Source of the DNA: Saprospiraceae bacterium
Lineage (GTDB): Bacteria > Bacteroidota > Bacteroidia > Chitinophagales > Saprospiraceae
NCBI GenBank assembly: GCA_016714445.1
Contig: JADJNF010000001.1
Coordinates: 806,001 to 870,000, forward strand
Reading direction: 5' to 3'
DNA: 64,000 nt
Below are positions 8,945 to 19,800 of the stretch, piece by piece; position 1 is the stretch's first letter, and the number at the start of each line of letters is the position of its first letter. Position numbers and translations under genes: made by a program. The notes under the pieces were generated by a model. It ran no database searches. It worked only from the letters and a program-made list of their open reading frames with translations, and was not told the origin of the DNA.

Positions 8945-11260
8945 CTACCATTCCAATCTATAACTCAAGACCGGAACTAGGCCCAATTGTTTTTGCAAAA
9001 GTACAGATTTTAGTAATGGGTCGTAATATCTAAAGCCATCATTTTCACGATTGAGCAGATTTTGTATATCGAGTGACCAGCGGTGGGTCTTTTTGCTTCC
9101 TGATTTACGACTTGTATAAACAATGCGAAAATCTACTCTGGCATATGGTCTTAATCTGTTTCTGAATGTAGAAGAATAGTCATATACATGAGATATGTTT
9201 GATGACAAATTCTGTTCCCGTTGACCACCTCGCAGATGCGATGAGACTGAGCATGTGATGGTTTTGTCTCTATCAGAGTTTGTGTAATTTTTGGCGTAGG
9301 AAATCATAGCACCTGTCGTAAAACCAAAATTATATCGTCCGTTGTAAAATTTGCTTTCATTTTCTGGCAGCGAATACTGACTCCTGAAAATGCTGCCGTT
9401 GATCTGTATATTCCATTGGTTGTTGAAATTTGAATTCCAATCTGCACTCATACCAAATACTCTTGCAATAGAAGTTTGATTTTTAAATAAAAATTCCTCT
9501 CCTGAAATAAAATCGTAACCACCTGCAGGACCGTTGAATATATTAAGAACAACTGATGTATCCGCAGTAAAGGCTAAATTTGAAACATCATTAAAATGAT
9601 GGTAAAAAAATTGTGTATTCCATTTAGATTTGCCCATTAACAACTCATAAGTTAATTGCAAATGATGCCCCATAATTCTGGTTTTTGGCATAGCTGTTGT
9701 TATAATAAACGGGCTGGAATAATTATCAAATCCTGCATATCTGTAATCCAGTGTTAATTTTGACTTCTCACTTATTGCATATTTAGCTGACATTGATGGT
9801 TCGGAAGTCATTTTTTTTGTTCTGGTATCAAAATATAGCCCACTGCCAAAATCAAAGACTATAGGCCATTTTTTAAACTTAACCTCATCAAATTTTAGGT
9901 AATTGTAAATGGAAAAATAATTATTGTTATCAATATCAATAGTATTTTGGGTGTAGTGGTTGAAATGATAATTCATTCTCAATCCTATAGCCATGCGTAA
10001 ATCTTCATCCTCATCATTACTGAATGAAGTATGACTGGAGATCAGACCTTGTCTTGTACTGTTTTGAGACTGAATATCTATACCTGTGGCTTCTGACCAA
10101 AAGTCATCCGTAGCTTCATTTCTACTATTTTCAAGAAAAGAAGCCACAAGTGTACTATGAAATCGATCACTAAATTGTTCTGTAATATGAGTAAAATCCA
10201 AACCAAAGATACCTATATCATTGTTGAATCGGATATTTTGTAAATCTTTCACTTTGCTTATAGTATCTGTTGGACTGACCGAATTCAAAATGTTTTTACT
10301 GGTCCCGTAAGTACCAAAAATCTTCAAACTATTATTGCCATCCTTGATGATATCACCATATATACTAAAATCCTGATAGCCTATTTTTTCATTTCCAAAG
10401 TTAACCCCCAATTTGTCCAACAGTCCTACAAAACTATAACGATATGACCCGTAATAATTTTTTATTCCGCGCCGAAAACCCAAACCTGCTTCCAATCCTA
10501 TCAGGTTTATATCAATGAATGACTTAATTTTGGGTGCCATCTTCATATTGGATACACCTGACATCAGATTACTGTATGATATGTCCGCAGGATTAGCTTC
10601 GAAATGGTAATAATCCAAGACAGATCCGCTTAACGCATTCACTCCGCCAGCATTTCCTGTAGCAAGATCATTTGCTGTACCAGCATTGGACAGGTGATTT
10701 GGATTGACTATGTCAGCACCGAAAAGTTGCCAACGAGCGGTTTCCGGTGGCATACCACGAAATATAATCGCATTTGCTCCATCATTGGGTGTAGAAAATC
10801 CCGGATATTTGATCAGAATACGTGCAGGATCCTGGAAGGATGCAGGCATGACTTTATATTGATTTTGGGTCATGGTAAGATCGCCGGATTGGTATGGTTT
10901 TTCGGTGATGATGATATAAAAACCAGCAGCGGTAATTTCATCCGAATCTAATTTAAAGTCGAATGTAAAAAAATCGTTCTTTGTAAATACAATTAATGTA
11001 TCGTTAGGATTATACCCTACAGCTTTAATAAAAACTCTATAAATTCCAAATTTCTGCAAATCTATAGTGTATTCTCCATCCAAATTTGTTTCACAGTGTA
11101 CTTCTTTATTTAAAGAATCTGTAAAAGTTAGGTTTGCAAAAAATAATACTTGTTTAGTTTTTTTATCATATACCTTCCCTTTCACAACTTGTGCCATTCC
11201 AACATTCACGAAAATTACACTTAAGAGAAGTACAATTGAAAACTTTATATTTAAAAACAT
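8945..11260 (-). CDS. TonB-dependent receptor-like outer-membrane protein with carboxypeptidase-regulatory domain
   Basis: A 771-residue protein with signal peptide (1-23, ending NVGMAQ), then a CarboxypepD_reg-like beta-sandwich (about 25-110, VVKGKVYDKKTKQVLFFANL), a plug-like domain (about 125-225, with ARILIKYPGFSTPNDGANAIIFRG and the NPNHLSNAG segment) and a beta-barrel ending in the aromatic C-terminus VLSYRLEW, the usual outer-membrane assembly signal. No SusD partner is adjacent, so it is not a typical polysaccharide-utilisation pair. The substrate is unknown. The DUF3307 remnant ends 1 bp upstream of its start on the same strand. Confidence 0.85.
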   Translation of the reverse strand: MFLNIKFSIVLLLSVIFVNVGMAQVVKGKVYDKKTKQVLFFANLTFTDSLNKEVHCETNLDGEYTIDLQKFGIYRVFIKAVGYNPNDTLIVFTKNDFFTFDFKLDSDEITAAGFYIIITEKPYQSGDLTMTQNQYKVMPASFQDPARILIKYPGFSTPNDGANAIIFRGMPPETARWQLFGADIVNPNHLSNAGTANDLATGNAGGVNALSGSVLDYYHFEANPADISYSNLMSGVSNMKMAPKIKSFIDINLIGLEAGLGFRRGIKNYYGSYRYSFVGLLDKLGVNFGNEKIGYQDFSIYGDIIKDGNNSLKIFGTYGTSKNILNSVSPTDTISKVKDLQNIRFNNDIGIFGLDFTHITEQFSDRFHSTLVASFLENSRNEATDDFWSEATGIDIQSQNSTRQGLISSHTSFSNDEDEDLRMAIGLRMNYHFNHYTQNTIDIDNNNYFSIYNYLKFDEVKFKKWPIVFDFGSGLYFDTRTKKMTSEPSMSAKYAISEKSKLTLDYRYAGFDNYSSPFIITTAMPKTRIMGHHLQLTYELLMGKSKWNTQFFYHHFNDVSNLAFTADTSVVLNIFNGPAGGYDFISGEEFLFKNQTSIARVFGMSADWNSNFNNQWNIQINGSIFRSQYSLPENESKFYNGRYNFGFTTGAMISYAKNYTNSDRDKTITCSVSSHLRGGQREQNLSSNISHVYDYSSTFRNRLRPYARVDFRIVYTSRKSGSKKTHRWSLDIQNLLNRENDGFRYYDPLLKSVLLQKQLGLVPVLSYRLEW

Positions 11261-11261
11261 A

Positions 11262-11627
11262 TTATTGTATTAATTTGGCAAGATAAATGGCTAACGTGGA
11301 GATGACGACGGCTCTTCCAATGCTAAAGATTGTACTTAAAAGTATGAATCCAGTCAGTTTTCGATCTTTCGATTCCTTTAAATCTCCAAATTTAAAAACT
11401 GATTTTGAAACCAATATAAACCCCGCGGCTTCCCAACGATTCGCTAAGACAAAAACAAAAGATCGCTCCAATATACCGATGTATTTACCTGTATTGAGTA
11501 ACGAATCATCATACGCTTCACCATTGAGATTCGACCAAGGCATAAGTGTCTTTTGAATAATGATAGACATAGGAAGCGTCAAAATCAAATAGCCTGTTAC
11601 AAATACGATTTTTTTGCTTTGGAGCAA
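11262..11627 (-). pseudogene. Truncated DUF3307 family membrane protein (C-terminal half only)
   Basis: The readable frame gives about 121 residues. The segments NTGKYIGILERSFVFVLANR, WEAAGFILVSKSVFKFGDLK and ESKDRKLTGFILL match the conserved C-terminal membrane half of DUF3307 proteins. The usual N-terminal half (about 120 residues with a LLxHLLGDFxLQ motif) is absent. The only initiator in frame is TTG at 11627, and a stop lies in frame ten codons further upstream. The region up to about 11757 has an open stretch in another frame without family similarity. I read this as a 5'-deleted remnant, though a frameshift plus a short isoform is possible. It abuts the TonB-receptor-like gene. Confidence 0.6.
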
Positions 11628-11759
11628 TGCCCTTATATATAGCCCGATAAGTAGTTATTTTACCTAAAGTATTAAAATATTTCTTTAAAACTTTGAGCCA
11701 CAACCTGATATTAATTTTTTCAAAACTCATGACACTGCCAGCAATAACTGCTACCATAA

Positions 11760-12208
11760 TACAAATATTTGGAACACAAATATAAGCTAATTTGCATATA
11801 TTACAAGTTATAAGCTATTTTGATTATATATCACATTTCATAATATGTTTTCAAAATTTTGGAAAAGTATCGCTGGTGTTCAATAAAAGAAACAATGATA
11901 TTGGCAAATACTCTAAAAATTTCCCCATTAAAATCAGAATTTAGTTACACAGATATTCGGGTATCACCTTTCCATATTACTGTTAAATTTTGATCAATTT
12001 ATTTTGAGTCACAAAAGTAATTTGTGATTTTTGAAAATAGAAAAAAATCAAAAAACAGATAAAATTTTAGCGCCATGCGAGGAAGGATTGCGACGAAATA
12101 ACCAAAAATACCACAAATGAACTATGCTAAAACCATCAATTTACCACATATGTACTATTTCCCACTTGGTTATTTATTGCAAACTTTGCATTAATTTAAA
12201 AACTGTTG
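11760..12208. other. Intergenic region, no gene seen
   Basis: About 450 bp of A/T-rich sequence between the DUF3307 remnant and the surface-protein cluster. No open frame with recognisable similarity was found. The plus-strand promoter for the cluster should lie near its right end. TTG at 12166 and AAACTTTG at 12181 resemble Bacteroidota promoter elements, but their spacing is too short to assign. Confidence 0.5.
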
Positions 12209-12394
12209 ATGGCTAACCCGAAATTTGTTATTTTTCTATTCTACTTGTCAGGATATTTTATTGCTACAGGTCAGGATATAAGCAACATTAAAAACATTAA
12301 ACCATTGACATGGAATGCAAATTTTAATGCAAATTTCAGTAGTTTTTTTCAGATAATAATCAATCATTATATGATCCGTTTTCTTATGGAATAG
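12209..12394 (+). CDS. Outer-membrane beta-barrel protein, N-terminal fragment (frameshifted)
   Basis: The first part of a gene that continues in another frame. It starts at ATG 12209 (a TTG three bases earlier is less likely). A signal peptide FVIFLFYLSGYFIATGQ is followed by NIKPLTWNANFNANFSSFF, and then the frame runs into a stop at 12394. Reading one extra base in the T7 run at 12343-12349 gives a continuous protein, FFSDNNQSLYDPFSYGIAVN and onward, joining the frame of the downstream fragment. See that entry for function. Confidence 0.75.
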   Translation: MANPKFVIFLFYLSGYFIATGQDISNIKNIKPLTWNANFNANFSSFFQIIINHYMIRFLME

Positions 12395-12423
12395 CGGTCA
12401 ACGGAAATGTTAGTATTTATGAT

Positions 12424-13896
12424 GTGTCTATCCCATTTACAATGCAGTATCGTGACAGGAATACAAACTTCGGAACTTCTTTTTCCCGATTTGGCATACG
12501 TCCAAGATATAAATGGATTACAGCGTACCTGGGGCACAATCAAGTTGAATTTAATAGATACGTCTTTTCCGGAATGCAGTTTTTTGGAGCAGGTTTGGAG
12601 TTAAATCCAGGAATTTTTAGAGCCGGCTATATTACTGGTGAACTGAAAAATCCAAAATATATTGTAGATAGTCTAAACAATAATAATGGCTTTACAAATA
12701 TTTATAAAAGAAGTTTTTCGGCTTACAAAATAGGAATCGGTAAAACAAATAATTTTATTGACTTATACCTTCTAAACGCCAACGACAACAATAATTCAAT
12801 CTTATTTAGTGATTCTTTAACTTTAAATCCTCAATCCAATACTTCTTTAGGAACCACTGCAAGCGTATCATTATTCAATAAAGTGATGAAAATATCCGTC
12901 AACGCTGCAACAAGCATTCTTACTAATAATGTCGAAGCTAAACAATTAGATTCTGCTGATCTGGCAGAAAATAAAGCATTTGATTTTTTAAACAAACATA
13001 TAAAAATAAACAAATCTTCAAATTTAAATTGGGCAGGCGACGCAAATCTAGATTTTAATTTTGGCTCTTTTTCTATTGGTACAAAGTATCAGAGAATCAA
13101 CCCTTTTTATCAAAGTTTTGGCATCAACTTTCTAAGAGGTGACAGGGAAAATATTTCATTACATACTTCCATGAATTTATTCAATAATATCCTTAATGTA
13201 AATGCAAATTATGGTATCGACCGAAATAATCTTCTGAATATAAGAACATCCACCACAAAACAAAAAGTATATGATATTAACATTCAGTTCACACCTAAAT
13301 CGTGGTTTACTCTGGATGCCCAATATTCAAATTACAATTTTAATCAACAGCCTACCATAATTTCGATTTTGGACACATTTAAATTTGTTCAGATAAATGA
13401 AACCAAGTCAATCAGCCCAACTATAAAAATCGTCAAAAAAGATATACAGCATAGCATATTTTTAAATTACACACTTCAAAGTCTCAATGACCTGACTTCC
13501 ATAGAATCTTCAGAGACCGTCACAAACTATAGAAATATCAGCAGTGCTTATCAATGGAGGCATCGAAAAAATAAAACATCTTTTGGGATAACCTTTTTCA
13601 GCGTTCAAAATAAAAATGAGCAAGCTGTTCATGACAGATATGGAATAAACCTGAGTGGAAGTAAATCTTTTTTGAAAAACAAACTGGCAGTAAGAACAAA
13701 GGTCTCCATAAGCAAAAACAGGATAGATAACACTGATGATGGCTATTTTTTTAATTTTGGTCCTGGCGTGACCTATCAGGTGGGAAAAGGTAGTCTGGCT
13801 TTGCAAGCAATGTACTTAAACAGACCCAACACAACTTTAGAAAAAAACACCAACGAACTACGCTTATTCTCTAATTTTTCAATTCCATTAAAATGA
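12424..13896 (+). CDS. Outer-membrane beta-barrel protein, main fragment
   Basis: With the upstream fragment this makes a protein of about 560 residues. It has alternating beta-strand sequence throughout, few cysteines and an RPRYKWITAYLGH... FFGAGLELNPGIFRAGYITG region. I associate that pattern with a conserved family of Bacteroidota barrels encoded next to very large exoproteins (from memory, not searched). Coding in this frame effectively resumes at about 12350, since the first ATG here is internal. The stop codon overlaps the start of the 2251-residue gene by four bases (ATGA), indicating translational coupling. A role as an outer-membrane pore or anchor for the neighbouring exoprotein is plausible inference. 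Confidence 0.75.
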   Translation: MSIPFTMQYRDRNTNFGTSFSRFGIRPRYKWITAYLGHNQVEFNRYVFSGMQFFGAGLELNPGIFRAGYITGELKNPKYIVDSLNNNNGFTNIYKRSFSAYKIGIGKTNNFIDLYLLNANDNNNSILFSDSLTLNPQSNTSLGTTASVSLFNKVMKISVNAATSILTNNVEAKQLDSADLAENKAFDFLNKHIKINKSSNLNWAGDANLDFNFGSFSIGTKYQRINPFYQSFGINFLRGDRENISLHTSMNLFNNILNVNANYGIDRNNLLNIRTSTTKQKVYDINIQFTPKSWFTLDAQYSNYNFNQQPTIISILDTFKFVQINETKSISPTIKIVKKDIQHSIFLNYTLQSLNDLTSIESSETVTNYRNISSAYQWRHRKNKTSFGITFFSVQNKNEQAVHDRYGINLSGSKSFLKNKLAVRTKVSISKNRIDNTDDGYFFNFGPGVTYQVGKGSLALQAMYLNRPNTTLEKNTNELRLFSNFSIPLK

Positions 13897-16800
13897 AATA
13901 TATTTTTTATATAATTTATATTGGTCTGTGTATATTTTGCACTCAAAGTGTGTTTGGACAAATAGACCTGACACTAAACGGTAGACAACCCTACCCTGTA
14001 TTTGCCCAAAATTATATCGTAGAGTCAGATGTCATCACTGCACGAATAAAAAACAATAGTACAGATGATATTTATGTAAAAGTTTATGCCAGCATCAGCG
14101 GGCCATATGGCATTAGTTTAGAATCCAGCGAACCGACATGTATCTTAACTCTGGATGCAAACCTGCTACAAACATTTAGCAAAAATAACTTCGATGATTT
14201 ATGTGTGAATCTAAATTTTTCTGATATTAATTATGGTAATCTTAGTACAGAGCAACGGAATGGATTAATAATAGGTGGCATACTTCCTGAAGGTGAATAT
14301 TCATATTGTCTATCGCTCAGGAATGCCCTAACCAACATAGAACTTGTTGAAAATTGTCTTGATTTTCAAATTAGCTTTCCTGACCGCCCTGAAATTATAA
14401 GCCCTCAACATGAAAGCACTATTAATGGGAATTTGTCCCAATCGTTAAATGTCGCGTGGAACCATATAATCACTGACCAGACTTTAAGGATGTCCACAAA
14501 TTACAACCTAAAAGTAGTTTCAATTCCCAACAATGGTGATGAACCACCGACCATAAGTGACGCTACTATTTTACTGGATGATTCTGGTGTTTCTCCTTTT
14601 TTCTATGAGTATGAGGTGACTTCGCCACAAGCCATTTTTATTCCGGATCTCGCGTTTGTAAATGGGGATTATTATGCGGTGAGAATTACAGCTACAAGCG
14701 ATGATTTTCCGTATCCAGTGACACAAGCACAAAGCAACGTGGTCATATTTCAATTTATTGAAGAAGACTTCGAATGCGGCTCCAGTTTTTCAACCAATGC
14801 TATTTATCCGGCTGGCAATTCCATCATACCGTTCAAAACTATCGCTCCCGTTATTAAATTTGAACCATATTGTGATTCCTATGCCAGATTTAAATACAAA
14901 ACAAATATCAAAGAAAATGGCACCGTTGTAAAAAATACTGATCGTACACTTAATTGGAATAAAGGACCAAGAGAATTTTTGGAAAGACGTACGGGTATGC
15001 AAGATCCTGATGGCTATTATTCAAGTCATATTTCTACAGGTGATTACAATAATTTACCAACATTAATGCACGGAAAAAACTATTCATGGGATGCATCCGG
15101 CTCTATGCAGCTAAAATCCGGTAAAAAATTTAATTATAGTTTGGGTGAAACAAATTTTAAACATGGTATGCCAAAACTGAAACTTACCTATCCTATTGAT
15201 GGCCAGGAAATATCTCCTGGCGATATCCAATTTTTGGCCGTACACGATGACATACCGGAAAATCCTTTGCCACCATATAAAGTAAGACAAATTATTGATA
15301 ATATTGATTATGAATATACACCTTTGGAAGTGAATGAACTCGCTGTAATTCAGGTGTCTGATTCACAAGACTTTGATACCATTTATTATGCCGGGACAGA
15401 TATCATCAACACTTGGGATACAGATTATTTAACCGGAGAAAACAACAGATTCTACAATTTTTCGACATTTATTGCCTCCGTATATAAAGACATAAGTTTC
15501 AATCATAATTTAACTGACACGTTGACATACTATTGGAGAATAGGCTGGGCTGATGATGTATCCATAGTAAATAGAACGGATGACCTGTTAAATCCCTTAA
15601 TCAATCCTTTTTACGAAGTCAGTGACGTTGGAAGTTTTAAAATTAAATCATCATCAAGTAGTTCTACTTCTGAGCCTGAGCCAACTACAGTTGTAAATGA
15701 TCCAAAATGCTCTAATCCTTGTGAATTGACAGAAATAATCAATACGACCGATTACGCTTCAAATATAATTGCTGATGATGAAATAAAAATAGGAAATTTC
15801 ACCATGGAAGTGGTTGAAATAAATAAAACCGGCAATACATATACCGGAGAAGGTTTGATAAAGGTGCCTTTCATAAAGGACATCATTTCTAAAGTGACAT
15901 TTCAAAATATTAAAATCAACACGGATAAAGTAGTGTATGAAGGTAACATAGCTGGAAAGCAAGGTGGAAACGAGCTGGAAAATTTAAGTTCAATCCTGTT
16001 GGGACAAACGGTAGAGCTTCCTTTTGGATGGGACACTACGCTTAATCAAATTCATCTGACTGCAGGAATTACTGATTTAAATTTTACGCCCACCGATGCA
16101 TATATGGAGATGACTCTTGATCTGGGTGATGTACTTTCAAATCTTATTTATGAAAGTGATAATTACCCGGTAATGTCTGCCAGTATTTGTATTACTCCGG
16201 GTGGTTTTGAAAATGACGTTTATTTATATCATCAAAATACCATCACCCTTGATGAAAACAGTTCTGGATATGGATTTGAATTTAAAGGTGGCAATAGTCT
16301 TGCTGACACACTTAATATGACTTATGTAAGATGGGGCTGTGGTGGATTTAAAGAAATGCAACTCGGAGGTGCAGTGATTTTTGCACAGGATTTACTGATC
16401 AAAGACAGCGGCAACCTAACCAATGATGCTCCTGTAAATGAAAGAGTCAAAGGGCACTTCGCCTTTAAGTATAAGCGGGCAGATCAGGACATTATGATAG
16501 CCGCGTTGATGGAAGAGTTTCAATTTACCAACCACCTGAAAGGATGGGGATTTGATAGCGATACCATATTTATTGATTTGTCTGACCTGCAGAACCCGCC
16601 GAGTTTTGAAGTTCCGGATGGATATGATTTACCATACTTACAGCAACCTGCTACCGCCAATACATGGAAAGGCATTTATATACCAAGATGCAAAGTATTA
16701 TCGCCAAAAAATTTTGTCAACACAAACAGATCCACTATGGGATTATCTACCATGATATTGGGTGATGGTATCTATCACCTGAGGCACAAAATGTATAATG

Positions 16801-19800
16801 TAGTCAATGAAGGCATCATAGGAAGAATGACAGCGACTGTAGACACCATCGACGGTGTGATAAGCAATGTAGATTTCAGCTATAGAATGAGTGGAAAATT
16901 GAGATTGCCATTTATACAGGAAGATGCTTTTTTACAATACAGCGGACTTTACAATAGCATTAACGACTGGAATTTTTTAATAAAGGTTGGCAACGACTCC
17001 CTGGAAGTACCGATATACATGGCATATTTAAAAATATATGAAAACAGCTATATCAGCTTAGCAAAAGAAGCCAGTGATCAGCCCTTTCGCATAAAAGCAA
17101 TGCTCAATGGGCATTTATCACTTGATGATGGGTTAAAAAATTCAAGTTATGCTGCTGGTTTTAAAAAAATGACTGCCAGGGTTCTGGCCTTTGAAGACAT
17201 GACCTATGAATCCGGTGTTGGGTTTACCAATCCTCCAACATTCAAACTAGCCAGTCCTGAAAAAAGTGTAAATGGTTTTCCAATACAACTGGATAGTATA
17301 GCTTTTGTAAATCACAATGGAAATCCTGGATTATACTTAAGGCCAAAACTGGTAATGAATGGCGATGCAAATGGTTTTTCTGCATTTTTAGGAATGATAT
17401 TTTATTCAGAAATTTCATTTTCCGGAAGTACGGATCGATTTTTTAACCCTGATCTTTACCTCAGCGACATAGGTATTGATGCCGCCTTTTCCGGATTTAC
17501 ATTAAATGGATATGTTAAGTTTTTAGATTCTGATACCGAAACAGGGTTTGAAGGAAAATTAGATTTTACGGCACCCGCAGGGGTTTCAGGCAAATTCAAA
17601 GCCAAGTTTGCTAATGTAAGGTTAAACACAACGGCTGCTTTTAATACGCCATCCTATTATAATTACTGGTATGTCGATGCTTTAATAGGCTTTGGCAGAA
17701 ATGGTGTACCTGTATTCTCGGGTGTAAATATGTATGGTATAGGTGGAGGGCTATGGTATAATATGCGACAAGATGTTGGCTACAAAATAAATCCTTCTTT
17801 ATTGTATACTGAAAACCCTACACCACCAAATACAACATCCACAAGTGGAATACCATATACAAAAAGTTTTGGGTCAGGATATGGTTTTAAAATCCAGGGA
17901 CTATTTGGAGACCCGGAAGGAGGCGATAAGATAAACATGTTATTGGCATTGGAAGCTCAAATACCTGCATCAGGAGGACCCACATTCAGTCTGAAAGGAG
18001 ATTTCCGAATGATGTCAAAAATAACTTCATACGAAAACGACGGCAGTATGAGTGAAGATAAAAAGGCTTTATGGGGTCGTGCTACAATCATACTGAATAT
18101 GCAGGAAGATTTTATCAGTGCTGACTTCCAAATGCATGCAAAGATTTCAAAAAATGGCTTGAATATTATAAAAGGTTCAGGGCCAGGATTCAGAATGGTG
18201 AATGCAGATTTTTTTGCAAAAACAGCAGGAGAAAATTTTTGGTATTTTTATATAGGTACCCCTGAAGACCGCGGAGGAGTAATAGCCTCTCTTGGTGCCA
18301 AAAACTTGTCATCTTCTGCTTATGCCATGATGGGTCATGGTGTAGATCCGATTTTGCCACAACCTGATGACGAGTTTTTACTAATGTTAAATGCTGCATC
18401 GAGTAGTTACTCTGCCAATGGGGATGTACAAAGCATTTTGAATGTGGACAAGCAACTATCAGCATATGGTATTGCATTTGGAGCAGTAATCAAAGACAGT
18501 TTCAGATACGATTATACTCCTTTTTATATGGACATTAAAGCTATTTTTGGATTTGATTTTAATGTGACGAAAGACGGAAACAGGAAATGTGTAGAAACAG
18601 GAATCACGCCGGGATATGAAGATTGGTATGCCACAGGTCAGCTATATGCAGGCATAAAAGGCGATTTTGGAATACACGTTGATTTGTGGTTTATAGAAGG
18701 AGACTATCCGATTTTTGAAGGTTCTATTGCTGCATTGATGTCAGGTGGATTTCCTTCTCCTACATGGTTTTACTGCAAAGGTACGCTACAATACAGAGTT
18801 TTGGACTGGATAGAAGGCAGTCATTCTTTTGAATTTGTTGCAGGCGAAAAATGCACATTTGGCACAGGAAATCCTTTTGGAGAAATGGAAATCATAACAG
18901 ATACATATCCGAAAAAAGGTGAAGTCGATGTCTCTGTATTTACCCATCCTTCCGTTTCGTATTCTCTAAAGGTAGACAGGGTTTTAAGTTATGTTGACCC
19001 CCAAACTAACCAAACCCGACAATTTAAATTATTGATCAATCAGGTCAGTTTAAAACGTACCGATGACTTCAATTATAATCCAACTACGTCTTTCCTAAAT
19101 GACCAATATGTTAGTTCGCACAAACCAACAGAAGGTTATTTAATGGGAGAGCGAAATCATATTTTCAAAATACAAGTTAAAGCTAAAGAAAAGTTATTAG
19201 GCAATGGAGAATGGCAATACATTACTTCAGAAGAAACCGCTGAACATTGGATGGAAGAACGAACTATAAACTTCAAAACAGGACCTAAACCTGACTCAAT
19301 AACTCAGGAACAAATAGAATACACCTATCCTATGGATGGGCAACAATTCTTCTTAAAAGCCGAAACAAACAATAATCAAGGCATTATAAGGCTCAATAAT
19401 AACGATCTTGAGATGTTTTATACACAAAAATCAGGGATAAACTATCATTATGTTGTTGTTTTCACCACTTCAGATGGTAGTCCACCTATCACTGAGTTGG
19501 CCAATGTATCAGATCTTCAAAATATAACATTTAATGTGGACAAATTAGTCAATAATAAAAAATATATAACAAAACTGATTAGAAAAAAAGGGTTGTTTTC
19601 AACCGGCCCAAGCTACTTTAATGATACTTATGCAGTTAATACTACGGTAAGTTCATCTGCTGATTTTAGTCAGACAAGTTCAGGAGAATATAACTTTAAA
19701 ATTTTACCTGCTAAATTTATAACTTTGGGTAACCCAGGTCCTAGTCCCTCAGAAAAAAAACTTTTTCAGATATATTTTAAAACAAGTAAATATGACAACC

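Noticed and set aside
8945..11260. Treating the TonB-receptor-like gene as a SusC of a polysaccharide-utilisation locus
   Set aside because: There is no SusD partner, no glycoside hydrolase and no sensor next to it, and it is shorter than typical SusC proteins.
11518..11757. 79-codon open frame as the N-terminus of the DUF3307 gene
   Set aside because: Its residues do not resemble the DUF3307 N-terminal half. A simple one-base shift would join it to the C-terminal half but would not restore the family's N-terminal motifs.
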